The translations under genes were made by a program, and so were the position numbers. Below, one piece after another: positions 46,858 through 57,658 of a stretch of DNA of 64,000 bases. Every line of letters begins with the position of its first letter. The stretch's first letter is position 1. This DNA is from Craterostigma plantagineum (taxonomy: Eukaryota > Streptophyta > Magnoliopsida > Lamiales > Linderniaceae), in assembly GCA_027422505.1 (NCBI GenBank), contig JAPQWV010000125.1:744001-808000 (forward strand), given 5' to 3'. A model generated the notes under the pieces. The model ran no database searches and had not been told where the DNA came from. It was given only the letters and a program-made list of their open reading frames with translations.

Positions 46858-49714
46858 CTACCGTTGATATTCATCAAACTCGGGCGTGTCAACCATAACC
46901 GTCTCCACCGTCAACGCCGCATGAACCCCGCAATCCAAGCTGCCAGCCTTCTGCTGGCGATTCATTTTATCATTCAACTTCGGCTTCGTCACGATGTCGA
47001 ACTTGAAATGCCAATATGTGGAAAGAAACTCCACCTGCAAAATATAGCAAACACCGAACATGTCACTAAATAAATAAAAATGATAGACAAACGGATTTCA
47101 GCTACTTACGAACACTCTCCCGGCGAATTGCACACCATGCGCGCCCAATGAATCGTGAAGGACGAAGGTTTGCGTTGACGCGTCAAAAATAAGCACTGCC
47201 CAGTGGGCCCGTGCGCAAACAGGAGAGATGGTGTACTTGCATCGTAGCAATTCATCCTCCGTGAGACGCTCCAACCAGCTCCGACTGCTTCTCGACAATC
47301 CATTCACGAAGCTCTCCATATCATCCACCGGTACTTTCGCCTTCCTATTCAACTTCTGCGCCTTTCTAAAGTGCTCGTCTTGCACGTAACTTGAAAAGAC
47401 GAAGGCGGGAGGATAATTGTCATGTCCGCATAGATTCGCCTCAAGCAATCTAGATATGCGTCAAGACAATTGGACTTGAGCATATCATGGAAGAGCAACA
47501 TGTAGAAGCCTTGGGCATCCACGTCGCACGTGTCAGACGACCAAACGTTATCACTGCATAAAAAGAAAAATTATTACGTGTTTAGGTACGATAACTGAGA
47601 TTGACATCGAAAGTAAACAGTTACCTAAATCTTGCCGCTTGAAGGTACATGTCAATGAGCACGCGATCGTGTTCATGAATCAGCTCACGCCCGGAGAAGT
47701 CCACTCGCCCGAGGTACTTCTTGCTCCACTTCTCATTTCTATCTGAGCCAGAATCCTCATCACTTAGATCAACAAATTCTACAGGCGCTTTGCCTCTTCT
47801 TCGAACTCCTCGGGCACTCGACGAAGCACCAACGTCTCCCGCCTCAACCACCTCCACAGGTGTGGGAAAATCTTCAACAGGTACGATCGCTAAATGATCG
47901 TCGTCGCCACGATCGCAGTGGACAGGGGAACACCTAACCTCCACTCCCCGCGTGAGTAGGCCCGTCACACGGTCGAATATGTCGTGTGCCGCCCCAACGT
48001 CGAAAACGCTGTCCCTAAAGTACGCCGCCTCCAACTCTTTCGCTGACGGCACTAACAACCCTCGTACAAAACTGCCGTTGACGGCATCTGCAACCGTCCT
48101 AAGAGTCGGGCATGCTTTGCGACCCCAATTCTTCGTCGCCCACCTGAGCATGCGTGGCGTGAAATCTTCTTCCTTGCGAATCGCAAACTGGTCTGCAACC
48201 CCCGGCATGCACTCGTATGCTAATATCTGAATACAAATAACGCAAAAAATCTTACAAACGTCCCTCAAAACATGGTATGCAAGAAGCTTAGTTATAATTC
48301 ACCTGAAGTGGTTGTACGAACCCACTGATCAGCCAGTCCCGTGGCCTCTCCCGTAGATTTACCTTAACACTTCGTATCACCTCACGGAAAGCCACGGTGC
48401 CCCAAGGATACTGGGAGAATGCAAATTGATCTTCGACGAGACTAAGGACCGTCGTACTGACGACGGTGTCCTTCTTCGACGGTCGAGGCATCAACACGGC
48501 GGTGGCGAAGTACACGTCCGCCAACTTCAGCTTCTCGAAGTCCACATCGTCCTCGTCGCCAGACAACTCCTCCAACACACGCTTGACGTGCGACATGCGG
48601 ACTTTTGAGCTGTTGCCAAAATGTCTTGCGGTGAATTGTGAGCCGCAGTTTACCGGCGGTAGCTCGGCTGCGAACTTCAGCCCGGTGATTATGCAATAAT
48701 CCGACTTTGAAAATCGGAGTGGTTTTCCGCCAAAAATCATCCACAGCTCTTCCCGGTTGTGCAGCATCGTCTGGTTCTGGATGAGGTACCACAGCAACTG
48801 GCCCGAGAGGTTAAAATCAGGCTCAGCCATAACAAGGCGGCCGAACGGACTCTCGTTCCTAAAAATCTCCCACTTGTGGTGGTTCAGACATTGTCTTATC
48901 AGCTCGCTGGCATCCGCGTATAACGAGCTCATTTTTACACTCAAACGGGGAACTTCGTCCACTGTGTCGAACTGCTTCTGCATCACAACCTAATTTATGC
49001 GTAAAACACATTTTAGCTAAATTACGTGGTATGAAATAATTAAAACAGAAAACCCTTATGCATAGATGCGCAGGGGACCGCATCGCATATGCTGAGATTC
49101 AAGCACGGACGCGCATGAGACCCCTGCGCATCGGCGCGGTCCCAGCAAGGGTCCCCTGCGTATAAGCGCGGGTTCCCTGCTTATAACGTGCGGGTCCCCC
49201 GAACTTGCGCACGCGCAGTGGCACAGGACCCGCCCGTTAAGGTAAGAGGACCCGAGCGTTTAAGCAGGGAAACCGTGCGTATAAGCGCGGGTCCCCTGCG
49301 TATAAGCGCGGGTCTCCTGGGCATAGCACGCGGGTCCCCCGCTTGCGCACGCGCAGTGCCACATGACCCACCCGTTAAGGTAAGAGGACCCGAGCGTTTA
49401 AGCAGGGGAACCGTGCGTATAAGCGCGGGTCCCCTGCGTATAAGCGCGGGTCCCCTGGACATAGCGCGCGGGTCACCTTCTTATAATGCGCGGGTCCCCC
49501 GAACTTGCGCGCGCGTGACCCATGTCCTATGCTTGCAAGCACGGGTCCTATGCTTGCAGGCACGAGTCCTATGCTACCAAGCTCTGTCATATGCTTGCAA
49601 GCACGAGTCCGCACCAAATTAGGGTTCGATGGGTCGTTCCCAGATCCCCTCTCGCGTTAAATTGAAGAAGACGAAGAGTAGAACACATACCTCCACGTTC
49701 GCGTTGAATGCCAT
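46858..49714 (-). pseudogene. DUF1985-Ulp1 (C48) cysteine protease, minus-strand copy
   Basis: Exons 49691-49714 (MAFNANVE), 48303-48989, 47625-48226, 47110-47553 and 46858-47034. Exon 2 is a complete DUF1985 domain (SPFGRLVMAEPDFNLSG, FSKSDYCIITGLKFAAE). Exons 4-5 hold a Ulp1/C48 domain with the expected catalytic landmarks: AHWAVLIFD (His), LHDSLG (Asp) and SLDCGVHAA (Cys). Ulp1-type proteases remove SUMO or related tags, and transposon copies are of unknown target. A one-base shift near 47446 separates YLDCL from the in-frame EANLCGHDN, so the copy is probably broken unless this is an error. Its structure mirrors the plus-strand copy, exon for exon up to exon 3. Confidence 0.78.
49060..49620. 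repeat. GGGACCC-type degenerate repeats, block 4
   Basis: Regular units around GCGCGGGTCCCCTGCGTATA, including a longer duplicated module (about 49188-49320 and 49330-49470). It occupies intron 1 of the minus-strand DUF1985 gene. Confidence 0.88.
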
Positions 49715-50683
49715 TGTCGAATGAGTCGATTTGCAGAGAAGACGACGATTTGCAGTGCAGGGGCGGGAGGGCACACGCTTGTTCTTTTACTGGAAGTGAA
49801 AGTGGAGACGATTTGCAGTGCAGGGGCGGGAGACACGCTTGCTTTTTTTACTGGAAGTGAAAGTGGTTGCTTTTTTTACTTTTACCCACTCTTCTATAAC
49901 GGGTCTGATGTTTCATATTCGCTACAGTGTAACATGTAAACCCTTTAATTAATTTTATCGTTAAGTGTTGTTGAGGTTGTTGATTGACATTAAATAAGGG
50001 TAAAATAGTCTTTAGAGTAGAGTTAGTAAGGGTACAAAGGTAAAGTCCGATTTTGGGTGCTATTTTTTAAAAGATGACCAGCTCAAGGGCTATTTACTTA
50101 AAAAATCCTCTTCTTAGATATCATTTTGAAAAACTATAAAATGTTATGTCACGAAATTATCCTCCTATTTCTTGCAGTTACTGTTTTTGCGTTTCTATTT
50201 GCTGCATATGAAACGACAGTAATATCAAATTAAAAGGAAACTGAAAGTGACCAACGAAAATCGAAAAAACAAAACTAAAAATTGAACAATGGAATGATTT
50301 TTTTCATTTACCCTTTGAACATAAGATTCGGGCATGAGCGACCTCAAAACGGAAAGATGCTCATTCATCTGCTTCCTCCTATTTCTCTCCACAGCAATGT
50401 GAGTCATTCTTTGATTCTCAGCCTTCTCTTTGTTCTTACACACCTTCGCCCTCCTCCTCCTCTTTCTCCGGCCGCCTTGTACGGCGGCGGTCTCAGCCAT
50501 CGGAGGGCTCACGGCGGCGTTTTCCGGCGCGCTAACTGTTTGTAGACTGTCGACGTTTAAAGTCTTATTGCATATGATGTTAGAAGAGTCGTCGGCGTAC
50601 ATTATTAGGTTTTTGCAGAAAGTGCTTCTAAAGCCATTTCTTTTAGCTTTATGGAAAAAGCTGTTTGAGATTATTATTTATTA

Positions 50684-50690
50684 TTATATA
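50684..50690 (-). promoter_or_regulatory. Probable TATA box of the bHLH71-like gene
   Basis: TATATAA on the minus strand, about 50 bases upstream of the MALEAL start codon and 36 bases from the end of the hAT-like element at 50726. Confidence 0.45.
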
Positions 50691-50725
50691 AAAGATTGTT
50701 GTCTACTTTCTGGGATTGTCTCAGC

Positions 50726-52668
50726 CAGGGTTTTGAAGACCGGACCGGACCGGAAACCAGGGAACTGGCCGAAATGCGGTTCGATTCCGGTCCGATCTTC
50801 TTTAAAGGGTTAATTCACTTTCAAGCCCTATTAACATTTTTGGATTTGGGTTCAGGCCCTACTAGAGTTTGGGTTAGGAATACCAACTTTTTGAAAAATT
50901 AAGTGCTCAGGCCCTAAAATGACGCAAAAAGACATATTAGCCCTGACATATGCCAAAATTACGATGTATACCTAAATAATTTGTTCCGGCCAATTATAAC
51001 AGTTCGGCGCTGAAAAAGAACACTTCCTTTCACTTGAATAACAACAGTCTTGTATTGAGTACCATATGTCGTCTACTTAGTAACAAATGACGTCGCAGAA
51101 GTAACACAACATTCAAAATAATATCAATTCCTACAACATCATTTGTTAATGTGTTACTGCAGGAATCGGTATTATTTTTGAATGATGTGGTACTTCTGCG
51201 ACTTCGTTTGTTACTAAATAGACGTCATATGGTACTCAATACAAGACTGTTGTTATCCAAATGAAAGGAAGTGTTTTTTTCAGCGCAAAACTGTTATAAT
51301 TGTTCTTGAACCCTCCACCCGACCATCCCCCTGTTTTCCTAGACAGAAAATTCATCATTATAGGGAGCAGTGCTCGATCAGTGGGAAAAATAGGGTTCGA
51401 TAGTCCGTTGTAATAAATATGTCTGTTAATAACATTTTACTGTCGATAAGTAACGTCTTATGACGTTAAAATAACACTTACGATTTTTACGGTAACAAAT
51501 CAGTATAATTGTTCTTGACTCCATCCGACCAACCCCTCTGTTTCCCTAGACAAAGAATTCATCATTATAGGGAGCAATGCTCCTATAATGGGTTACCAAT
51601 TTTCAATCTCGAAACGTGTAATAAGATCGAAACGCTAATGATTCGATCTTTTATAGGAGAACACTAATGGTCGTCGCATTGAGTTTAGGGTTTACGGTTT
51701 AGAGTTTATGGCGTAATACCGCATGATGGAAAACAAAACAAGGTGTTAACAATCGACTGTGCTCGAGCAGTGTGAAAAATGGGGTTCGATAGTTCAATGT
51801 CATAAAAATGTCTATTAATAACATTTTATTATCGATAAGTAACGTTTTATGACGTTAAAGTAACACTTGCGGTTGTTACGGTAACAAATCGGTATAACTG
51901 TGTAACATAAAACTGGCGTCAAATACCATTCAGAAATCACTTTTATTAAGGGTAATTTCGTCAAATCACAGTTTTGGGTCCTTTTCACTTAATTTTTGAA
52001 AAAATAGGTCCTTAAAATTAAAGAAAATCCTGACAGTGCCTGATTCCTAATTTTAAAATGTAGTAGGGTCCGACACAAAATTTGCCCTTCTTTAAATTAT
52101 AAAAAGAAATGGAAAACTGATAAATTCATAATATGTAGTAAAAAGTGATAAATGGACGAAAAGTTTCTTTGGTCTGACGGTGAAGTTGTCGCTGTGTAAT
52201 TCAATGGGCTTGGGTTCGATTCTGATCTCACACAATATTTTGTACTATTTAACTTCTTTATATAATTAACTTTTCTCCCAATATTTTATTTTTATACGAT
52301 TTTGACCCCAAATTATATATTTTATATAATTCACTTCTCGACCTAGTATTTATTTTTATTTGATTTTGATCCCAAATTTATAGATTTAATACTTGACATC
52401 CCATGGTACAATTAATCTTTAATACCAACACAATTTACTTTGTTTAATTTTGCCGCTTAATTTTTTATAAAATTATAATTTGAAAAAACCCATAAAAACA
52501 TGTGTATTTCTATGTTATTTGATTGAATTATTTATAAAATATATATTTATTATATATAGAACTACCGGTTTTATACCGGTTCGCTTCCGGTTTTATACCG
52601 GTTAAACCATTAAACCTTAAACCACTATAATTTCTAATCCGGTTCAAAAACCCGGTTTCAGAACCTTG
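50726..52668. mobile_element. hAT-like element of the CAGGGTTTT family, long copy, at the bHLH71 promoter
   Basis: 1943 bp with an exact 8-bp duplication GTCTCAGC (50718-50725 and 52669-52676). Ends CAGGGTTTTGAAGACCGG and, on the complement of the right, CAAGGTTCTGAAACCGGG. Subterminal CCGGACCGG/CCGGTTTTATACCGG repeats. It contains an inner hairpin (50997-51302) and two similar segments (51372-51510 and 51762-51905), probably from a nested insertion. No transposase seen. Confidence 0.85.
50997..51302. repeat. Hairpin inside the long CAGGGTTTT-family element
   Basis: Arms of about 130 bases are imperfect reverse complements, sharing blocks such as CACTTCCTTTCA, ACAACAGTCTTGTATTGAGT and TTCAAAAATAATA. 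Confidence 0.75.
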
Positions 52669-52840
52669 GTCTCAGCTTTATACGAGGGAGGAGAAAATTG
52701 ATGAGCCCAACACATAATTATGTGTGTTTGACTTAGCTTATGAACATGGTGCAAAGGGCTCAATCACTTTGTTGTCAATATCAGCTTTTTCTTGAGAAAG
52801 AGATACACAGATATAAATATTTTATTTAGAGTCGTTCTAA

Positions 52841-53152
52841 GGGTAACCACAATGGTGGTTTATAGGTGTGTCATATGTGCTTATTTGGCACTTTATATGA
52901 CACACCACCATTGTGGATGTGTCATGAGTATGGCATTGTGTCATATTTATGACACAGTGTTATAGGAATTAAAAGGAGAGAGAAGGTGGGAGAAAGAAAA
53001 AGAAATTATTTATTTATAGTTGTGGATCCGTATTATAGTAGTGTTATTATTGTGAAAAAAGTAGAATAAAAGTGTTATAGAATAAAATATAGAAAAATAT
53101 AGTGAAAAGCTGATGTGGCAGTATTATGGGTGTGTTATTGTCGTGGACACCC
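52841..53152. mobile_element. Tourist-like MITE
   Basis: 312 bp with TAA target copies (52838-52840 and 53153-53155). Ends GGGTAACCACAATGG and, on the complement of the right, GGGTGTCCACGACAAT, typical of PIF/Harbinger-derived MITEs. Confidence 0.7.
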
Positions 53153-53155
53153 TAA

Positions 53156-53860
53156 GCATTCATTGCTTGTCTAAGTGGGGGTGTTGTGCTTGTGGCCCTC
53201 AAAGCCTACTCTGCGAAAATTTTCAAGAAGTTTTTTAGTAAAATATATGTGCACTACATATATGGATTTAGTGTTAATCGCTTTAATATATTACAAGGTA
53301 TTATGCTAGCATGAGACGCTCTAAATATAAATAATCCCATATGTTTTTCGGTGCCTACTCCTTTTACGGTATATGTTGTTGACATCTTTCGAAATATAGT
53401 ATGCCGAGGTCCATCATTTTACTAATAATGATGCAATTAAATTGGATGGTATAAACATAAATGAAAAAAAAGGACTGTTTTGCCTTTTTTTTTATCTGAA
53501 ATCGAAGAACAAATTTAAACTTCCACTATAGAATAAATTTAAATATGTGTAAGTTTTATACCGACTAGAAAGAATAATAGAAAATAGAAAGGCGAACATG
53601 AAATGTCGCTAGTTTCATCAATGGACATTGGAGTAGCAAACATTTCATTTTCAGTTTCCATAATTATTTTACGGAAATGATTGTAGGTATTTTTTGCAAA
53701 CTTATACCTTGATCCGTTAAAATTGTGTTTCATAATATAATCAAAATATTGTTGGAAAACGACCTAACCAAGTAAAATTCATTAAATCTTACTTATTACC
53801 CATGGGTTATTTTATTTTATTCAAATAATGTGAAATACGAACGGAAGAGAAATACGTTGG
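53156..53860. other. Intergenic, no feature recognised
   Basis: AT-rich sequence between two MITEs. No gene, RNA or element ends seen. Confidence 0.45.
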
Positions 53861-53868
53861 CGTGCAAG

Positions 53869-54449
53869 TAGACATGGCTATCGGGCCGGTTCGGCCCGGA
53901 ACCGGCCCGGAACCGGTTCAACCGGTTAAAACCCGGAACCAATCCGGTAATTATCGTTACCGGATTGGTTCTGGAAAAATAGAACCGGCCGTTACCGGTA
54001 CCGGTTCCGGTTCCGGAACCGGTAATCCGGTAACGGCTATATTTAATCCGGAACCGGCACCGGATCCGTTAAAGATCCGGTAAGACAAAAAAAAAAAAAA
54101 ATATGTATTGTAGTATTTTAATAGTATTATTTTTGTGTTTCTTTTATTTTTTGTATTTTATCTTTGTTTTTTTTTCATTTTTTTTCTTATGTCGTTTGAT
54201 TTTTTTTTTCCAATTTTATGCTTAAAAAAAAAAAAAAAAAAAAAAAAACGGGTGAACCGGTACGGAACCGGTTCGGAACCGGTAAGATCCAATGGATCCA
54301 CTAGCGGTTCCGAATTGGTTCCGGGATATCAGTCCCGAAACCGGAACCGGAACCGGTTCGGTACCATACCGGTTCGAACCGGAACCGGTATTTTATGTCC
54401 GGAACCGGTAGAACCGGTACGGAACCGGACGGACCATTACCCATGTCTA
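53869..54449. mobile_element. Non-autonomous hAT-like element, CCGGAACCGG family
   Basis: 581 bp with an exact 8-bp duplication CGTGCAAG (53861-53868 and 54450-54457). Ends TAGACATGGCTA and, on the complement of the right, TAGACATGGGTA. Both ends are arrays of CCGGAACCGG. A poly(A) run lies near the middle. Confidence 0.87.
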
Positions 54450-54457
54450 CGTGCAAG

Positions 54458-55646
54458 ACTTCGGCAATGTCAGAAGTGTGGGACCCACATCTATGTATAA
54501 GTATGCATAAAAAAAACAAGATACCAAAGCTGTCTCGAAGCTACCCTTTCACGATCTAAAAATTTTTCATTACATTTTCGAATATGTAAATAATATCGAC
54601 GGGCTTATCGCTTGCTGTAAGGATGTGGGATGTGAACAATGTTTTTCTGTGTTTATGCACTTATAAATATATATAATTATTTTAGTTCTGTGGTTTTTGG
54701 AAGTCTACAATAGCCAGAATCTTATCCAGTGTGACTTTTTTTAATAAATTAAATATGGATCTTACAAACATATGAAACATATAGATCAAATGTGTGAACA
54801 TTACTCTGCAGTCGCTGCTACCATATATGGGGATATGTTTATCCTACACATGAAAAGTTTGATCCTCATTCTTCTTTTGTTATTGTAGTTTTTCGTAATG
54901 TGTTATTTATCTTGTTGGGTATCTCTCTCTCTCTATATATATATATATATGTATACATTGAACTCAAATTCAAGGATTCTCCTTTTCCAAACAAATTCAT
55001 CATAAACGATGAATTAGCAAGGATTTTATTTAAAATCTGAATTTGATAACATGAGAATTGTGTGTCTAATAACCGTTCTATTACTGTTACTCTAACATTG
55101 GCATTAGGACCAAAGTTAACCCGCAAGAATGGGTGGCAAATTTGAAAATTTCAAATTTCGAGGTTATTAACATAACACGCGTCCAATGTAAGAATAATGA
55201 ATAGAGGACGTACCATATTGGTTTATTGATGACACTAGTTATGATCATATAATCTAAAATACCGTCATGTAAATTTAGGAAAATATATTGATTACATTTC
55301 ATGCACGCGAAGAAATCAATAATAGTGTGAATGCTTCGAGGAAACTTTGAGAAAATGTCGAACTAAAATATTGTAATTCTTGACGTGATGTTATAAATAG
55401 ACATGAAAATTATATTCTCTTAACAAGACTTGATCCCCATATGTATTCAAGACAAGACTTGCAAAATTTTGATTTCTTTTCTGAACAATGAATGTGTTCT
55501 ATAAGTTGATCATGCATCGAGGGTTTAGAACATCAAGAAATAATGTGCAATTGTTATAGTCCATTATAAGTTTCGAGAAAGCCCACATTTGAATGTATAT
55601 TTATATCCATCCTTGGGTCTTTTGAATTCCTCTTTACATTTAATTT
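54458..55646. other. Intergenic, no gene recognised
   Basis: About 1.2 kb of AT-rich DNA with a short CT/TA microsatellite near 54925-54950. No supported coding region. Confidence 0.45.
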
Positions 55647-55654
55647 GTCTTATA

Positions 55655-56528
55655 TAGGGCTGGGAAAAAATACCGAAATACCGAAATATCGTCCTTATCG
55701 TATCGAATCGTATCGAAAATATCGAAAAGTTTGGTATACCGAAGTTTTTGGTAAGGTATGATACCGTACCGAAAATTTTCGGTACGGTAATGGTATGAAA
55801 ATTTTAAAAATAAGGTATACCGATTATACCGAAATACCGAAATGCTAAAATTTTTTTAATATATTTTATATATATAAACACACCTATATATATTATATTA
55901 TTTCAAAAAATATAAAATGAAAAAATTAAGGATCTTCTCAAACTTATTTAGCCAATAAATTATTAACTTATACACAACTTTCTAATATTAGGCCCACCAT
56001 ATTATGTAACTCAAGTAACGTTTAATTTTTGCCTTTTTTTCATGATTTTGAAAGCGTGAAGATGCAATGCAATTACTTTTTGTTAATCTTCACTAATTTT
56101 TTAAATATAACCGCTTCGTTCTAATTACTCTGTATATAAAGTTGTATTTTGTGGTTATGTAAAGTTTTTTGTCTTACTAAGAGACTGGCTAAAATATGTA
56201 AATTATTTAAAGTTAAAAATCTTTTTATTTTGAAAATTTTGGTATTAATAATCTATCTTATTGGGGCCTAAGGAGTTTGAATTGATTAAAAATTACAACA
56301 CATCGAATTAACGAGTTACGAGACATGCATGGTAAAAAATCTCCGTGTGAATGGTATAGAAGGTATGATACCTATACCATACCAAAATTTCGGTATGATA
56401 CCGTATCGAAATTTAAGGTATACCAAAATTTTGGTATGGTATTGGTATGATTTATTTGGATACCGAAATTTCGGTACGATATACGGTATCACAGTTTTGG
56501 TACGGTATACCATACCGAACCACCCCTA
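55655..56528. mobile_element. Non-autonomous hAT-like element, GGTATACC family, copy 2
   Basis: 874 bp with an exact 8-bp duplication GTCTTATA (55647-55654 and 56529-56536). Highly similar along its length to 4623-5499 but inserted in the opposite orientation. Confidence 0.88.
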
Positions 56529-56626
56529 GTCTTATATATAGTCTAGCTGAAAACAACGTAAATAAGAAGTTCAAATTCGCTCTGAACCGTATAGTATAGT
56601 TATTTCTTTGAACAATGAAGTTTTGG

Positions 56627-57389
56627 CAGGGTTTTTAAGACGGGACCGGACCGGCCGGTTCCGACCGGACTGGTCAAAAATCCGGCTCGGTTCCGGTCCG
56701 GTCTATATTATTAAATAAAAAATCAAAAAAATAGTACTCCCTCCGTCTTGACACGCAAATTAAGGTGGCATTATTATAATAATATAGTACAATGAAAAGG
56801 TAAAAAAGTGTATATTTTAGCACGTCTTTTAAGAGTATTTAATATTATTATATTGAATGTTTGTGATAGCTTTTTTGCTAAATAAGTAAAGGTGATAAAA
56901 TTATTGGGACGCCCGAAATGGAAAAGTGTGATAAAATTAGCGGAACGGAGGGAGTTCTTAAGAAACGGGCTGCCAAAATTGTATTGAATGAGCTTGTGGT
57001 GTGATGGTTTGGTTTATTACTACCAAGTTTAATGTCTAGGGTTCAAATTCCATCCAAGACTTTTTATCTAGATTAATATTTTTATTTGAAAAAGGAGAAA
57101 AAACGAAAATCTAATCTTACATATTACAATTAATTTTTTTATCGTACTATAATTATTTTTGTATAATTTTCATTCTTAATTTACTAATTTATTTTTAACA
57201 TCTCATTTATAATTAATATTTTATTGCCAACACGTTTTATTTGATTGATTCGTTCAAAAAAAATATATGTGTTATATTTAAAGATGCCGGTTTGATTCCA
57301 GTTTTATTCCGGTTAAACCACTAAACTTTAAATCACTAAAAACCACTAAAATTTTCGGTCCAATTCGAAAACCAGATTTTAGAACCATG
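56627..57389. mobile_element. hAT-like element of the CAGGGTTTT family, short copy
   Basis: 763 bp with an exact 8-bp duplication AGTTTTGG (56619-56626 and 57390-57397). Ends CAGGGTTTTTAAGACGGG and, on the complement of the right, CATGGTTCTAAAATCTGG. It carries a nested Stowaway element at 56737-56954. Confidence 0.87.
56737..56954. mobile_element. Stowaway MITE nested in the hAT-like element
   Basis: 218 bp with terminal CTCCCTCCGTC and its inverted GGAACGGAGGGAG, flanked by TA on the left and TT on the right (a decayed TA duplication). Confidence 0.85.
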
Positions 57390-57658
57390 AGTTTTGGAGA
57401 GTGAACAATATTACATATTTCTTTCTTACTAACACTTTCTTTTCCATGGCACAACTTTTCACGCTCAAAAAAAGTTCAGACAAGACAAAACTCGTCAAAA
57501 AAGTCACCGAAAAAACCGGACCATAATGAAAGAAAAATTCATCAAAGTTCGACGTTCGTCACAACGTAATGAATTCCCATTAATCAAACATAAAACCCAA
57601 AAAAAAAGAACCCATCTTTTCCCCATTCAATTTACAAGCAAGAAAACCCCAGAAAAAA

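Larger units (their letters stand above)
41162..50108. mobile_element. 8.9-kb Mutator-like element with mirrored DUF1985/Ulp1 genes
   Basis: Bounded by an exact 9-bp duplication TCTTCTTAG (41153-41161 and 50109-50117). Ends AGGGTCTTTTTAAAAAATGG and, on the complement of the right, GGATTTTTTAAGTAAATAG, with further similarity through AAAATAGCAC. Inside are two DUF1985 genes pointing towards each other, a remnant that looks like the N-terminus of a Mutator-type transposase between them, and four blocks of GGGACCC-type repeats. No complete transposase, so it is non-autonomous. It fills bHLH71 intron 1. Confidence 0.85.
21256..50638 (-). pseudogene. BHLH71: bHLH71-like transcription factor gene exploded by transposons
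   Basis: Exon 1 (50312-50638) holds the MALEALSAK start, a basic stretch, and the bHLH basic region and helix 1 ([18 protein letters not shown]). Exon 2 (40250-40675) completes helix 2 (GDQASIVGGAIEFIKELE), then has SPLSQFF and IEVTLIETHANVRILSRRR, ending at SAK. Exon 3 (22235-22170, then 21303-21256) encodes the end, with CQLGSADDIATTVHHIL and, beyond the hAT insertion, RIIEDEAFVCSQC. The product resembles subgroup Ia bHLH71. Intron 1 is 9.6 kb and intron 2 is 18 kb, both filled by elements. Lesions: exon 3 is split by an 866-bp element; apparent one-base frameshifts lie in the T5 run at 50611-50615 (between MALEALSAK and MYADD) and in the C3 run at 22224-22226; an hAT-like element lies 36 bases upstream of the TATA box. 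Translation from the second Met at 50602 would avoid the first frameshift, but not the broken last exon. Confidence 0.85.

Noticed and set aside
41660..49620. Regular short repeats with spacers, superficially like a CRISPR array
   Set aside because: Units and spacers both vary, the context is a plant Mutator-like element, and there are no cas genes. They are degenerate subterminal or intronic repeats.
53869..54449. Centromeric or simple-sequence satellite because of the dense CCGGAACCGG repeats
   Set aside because: The exact 8-bp target duplication and paired TAGACATGG ends show a single hAT-like insertion instead.
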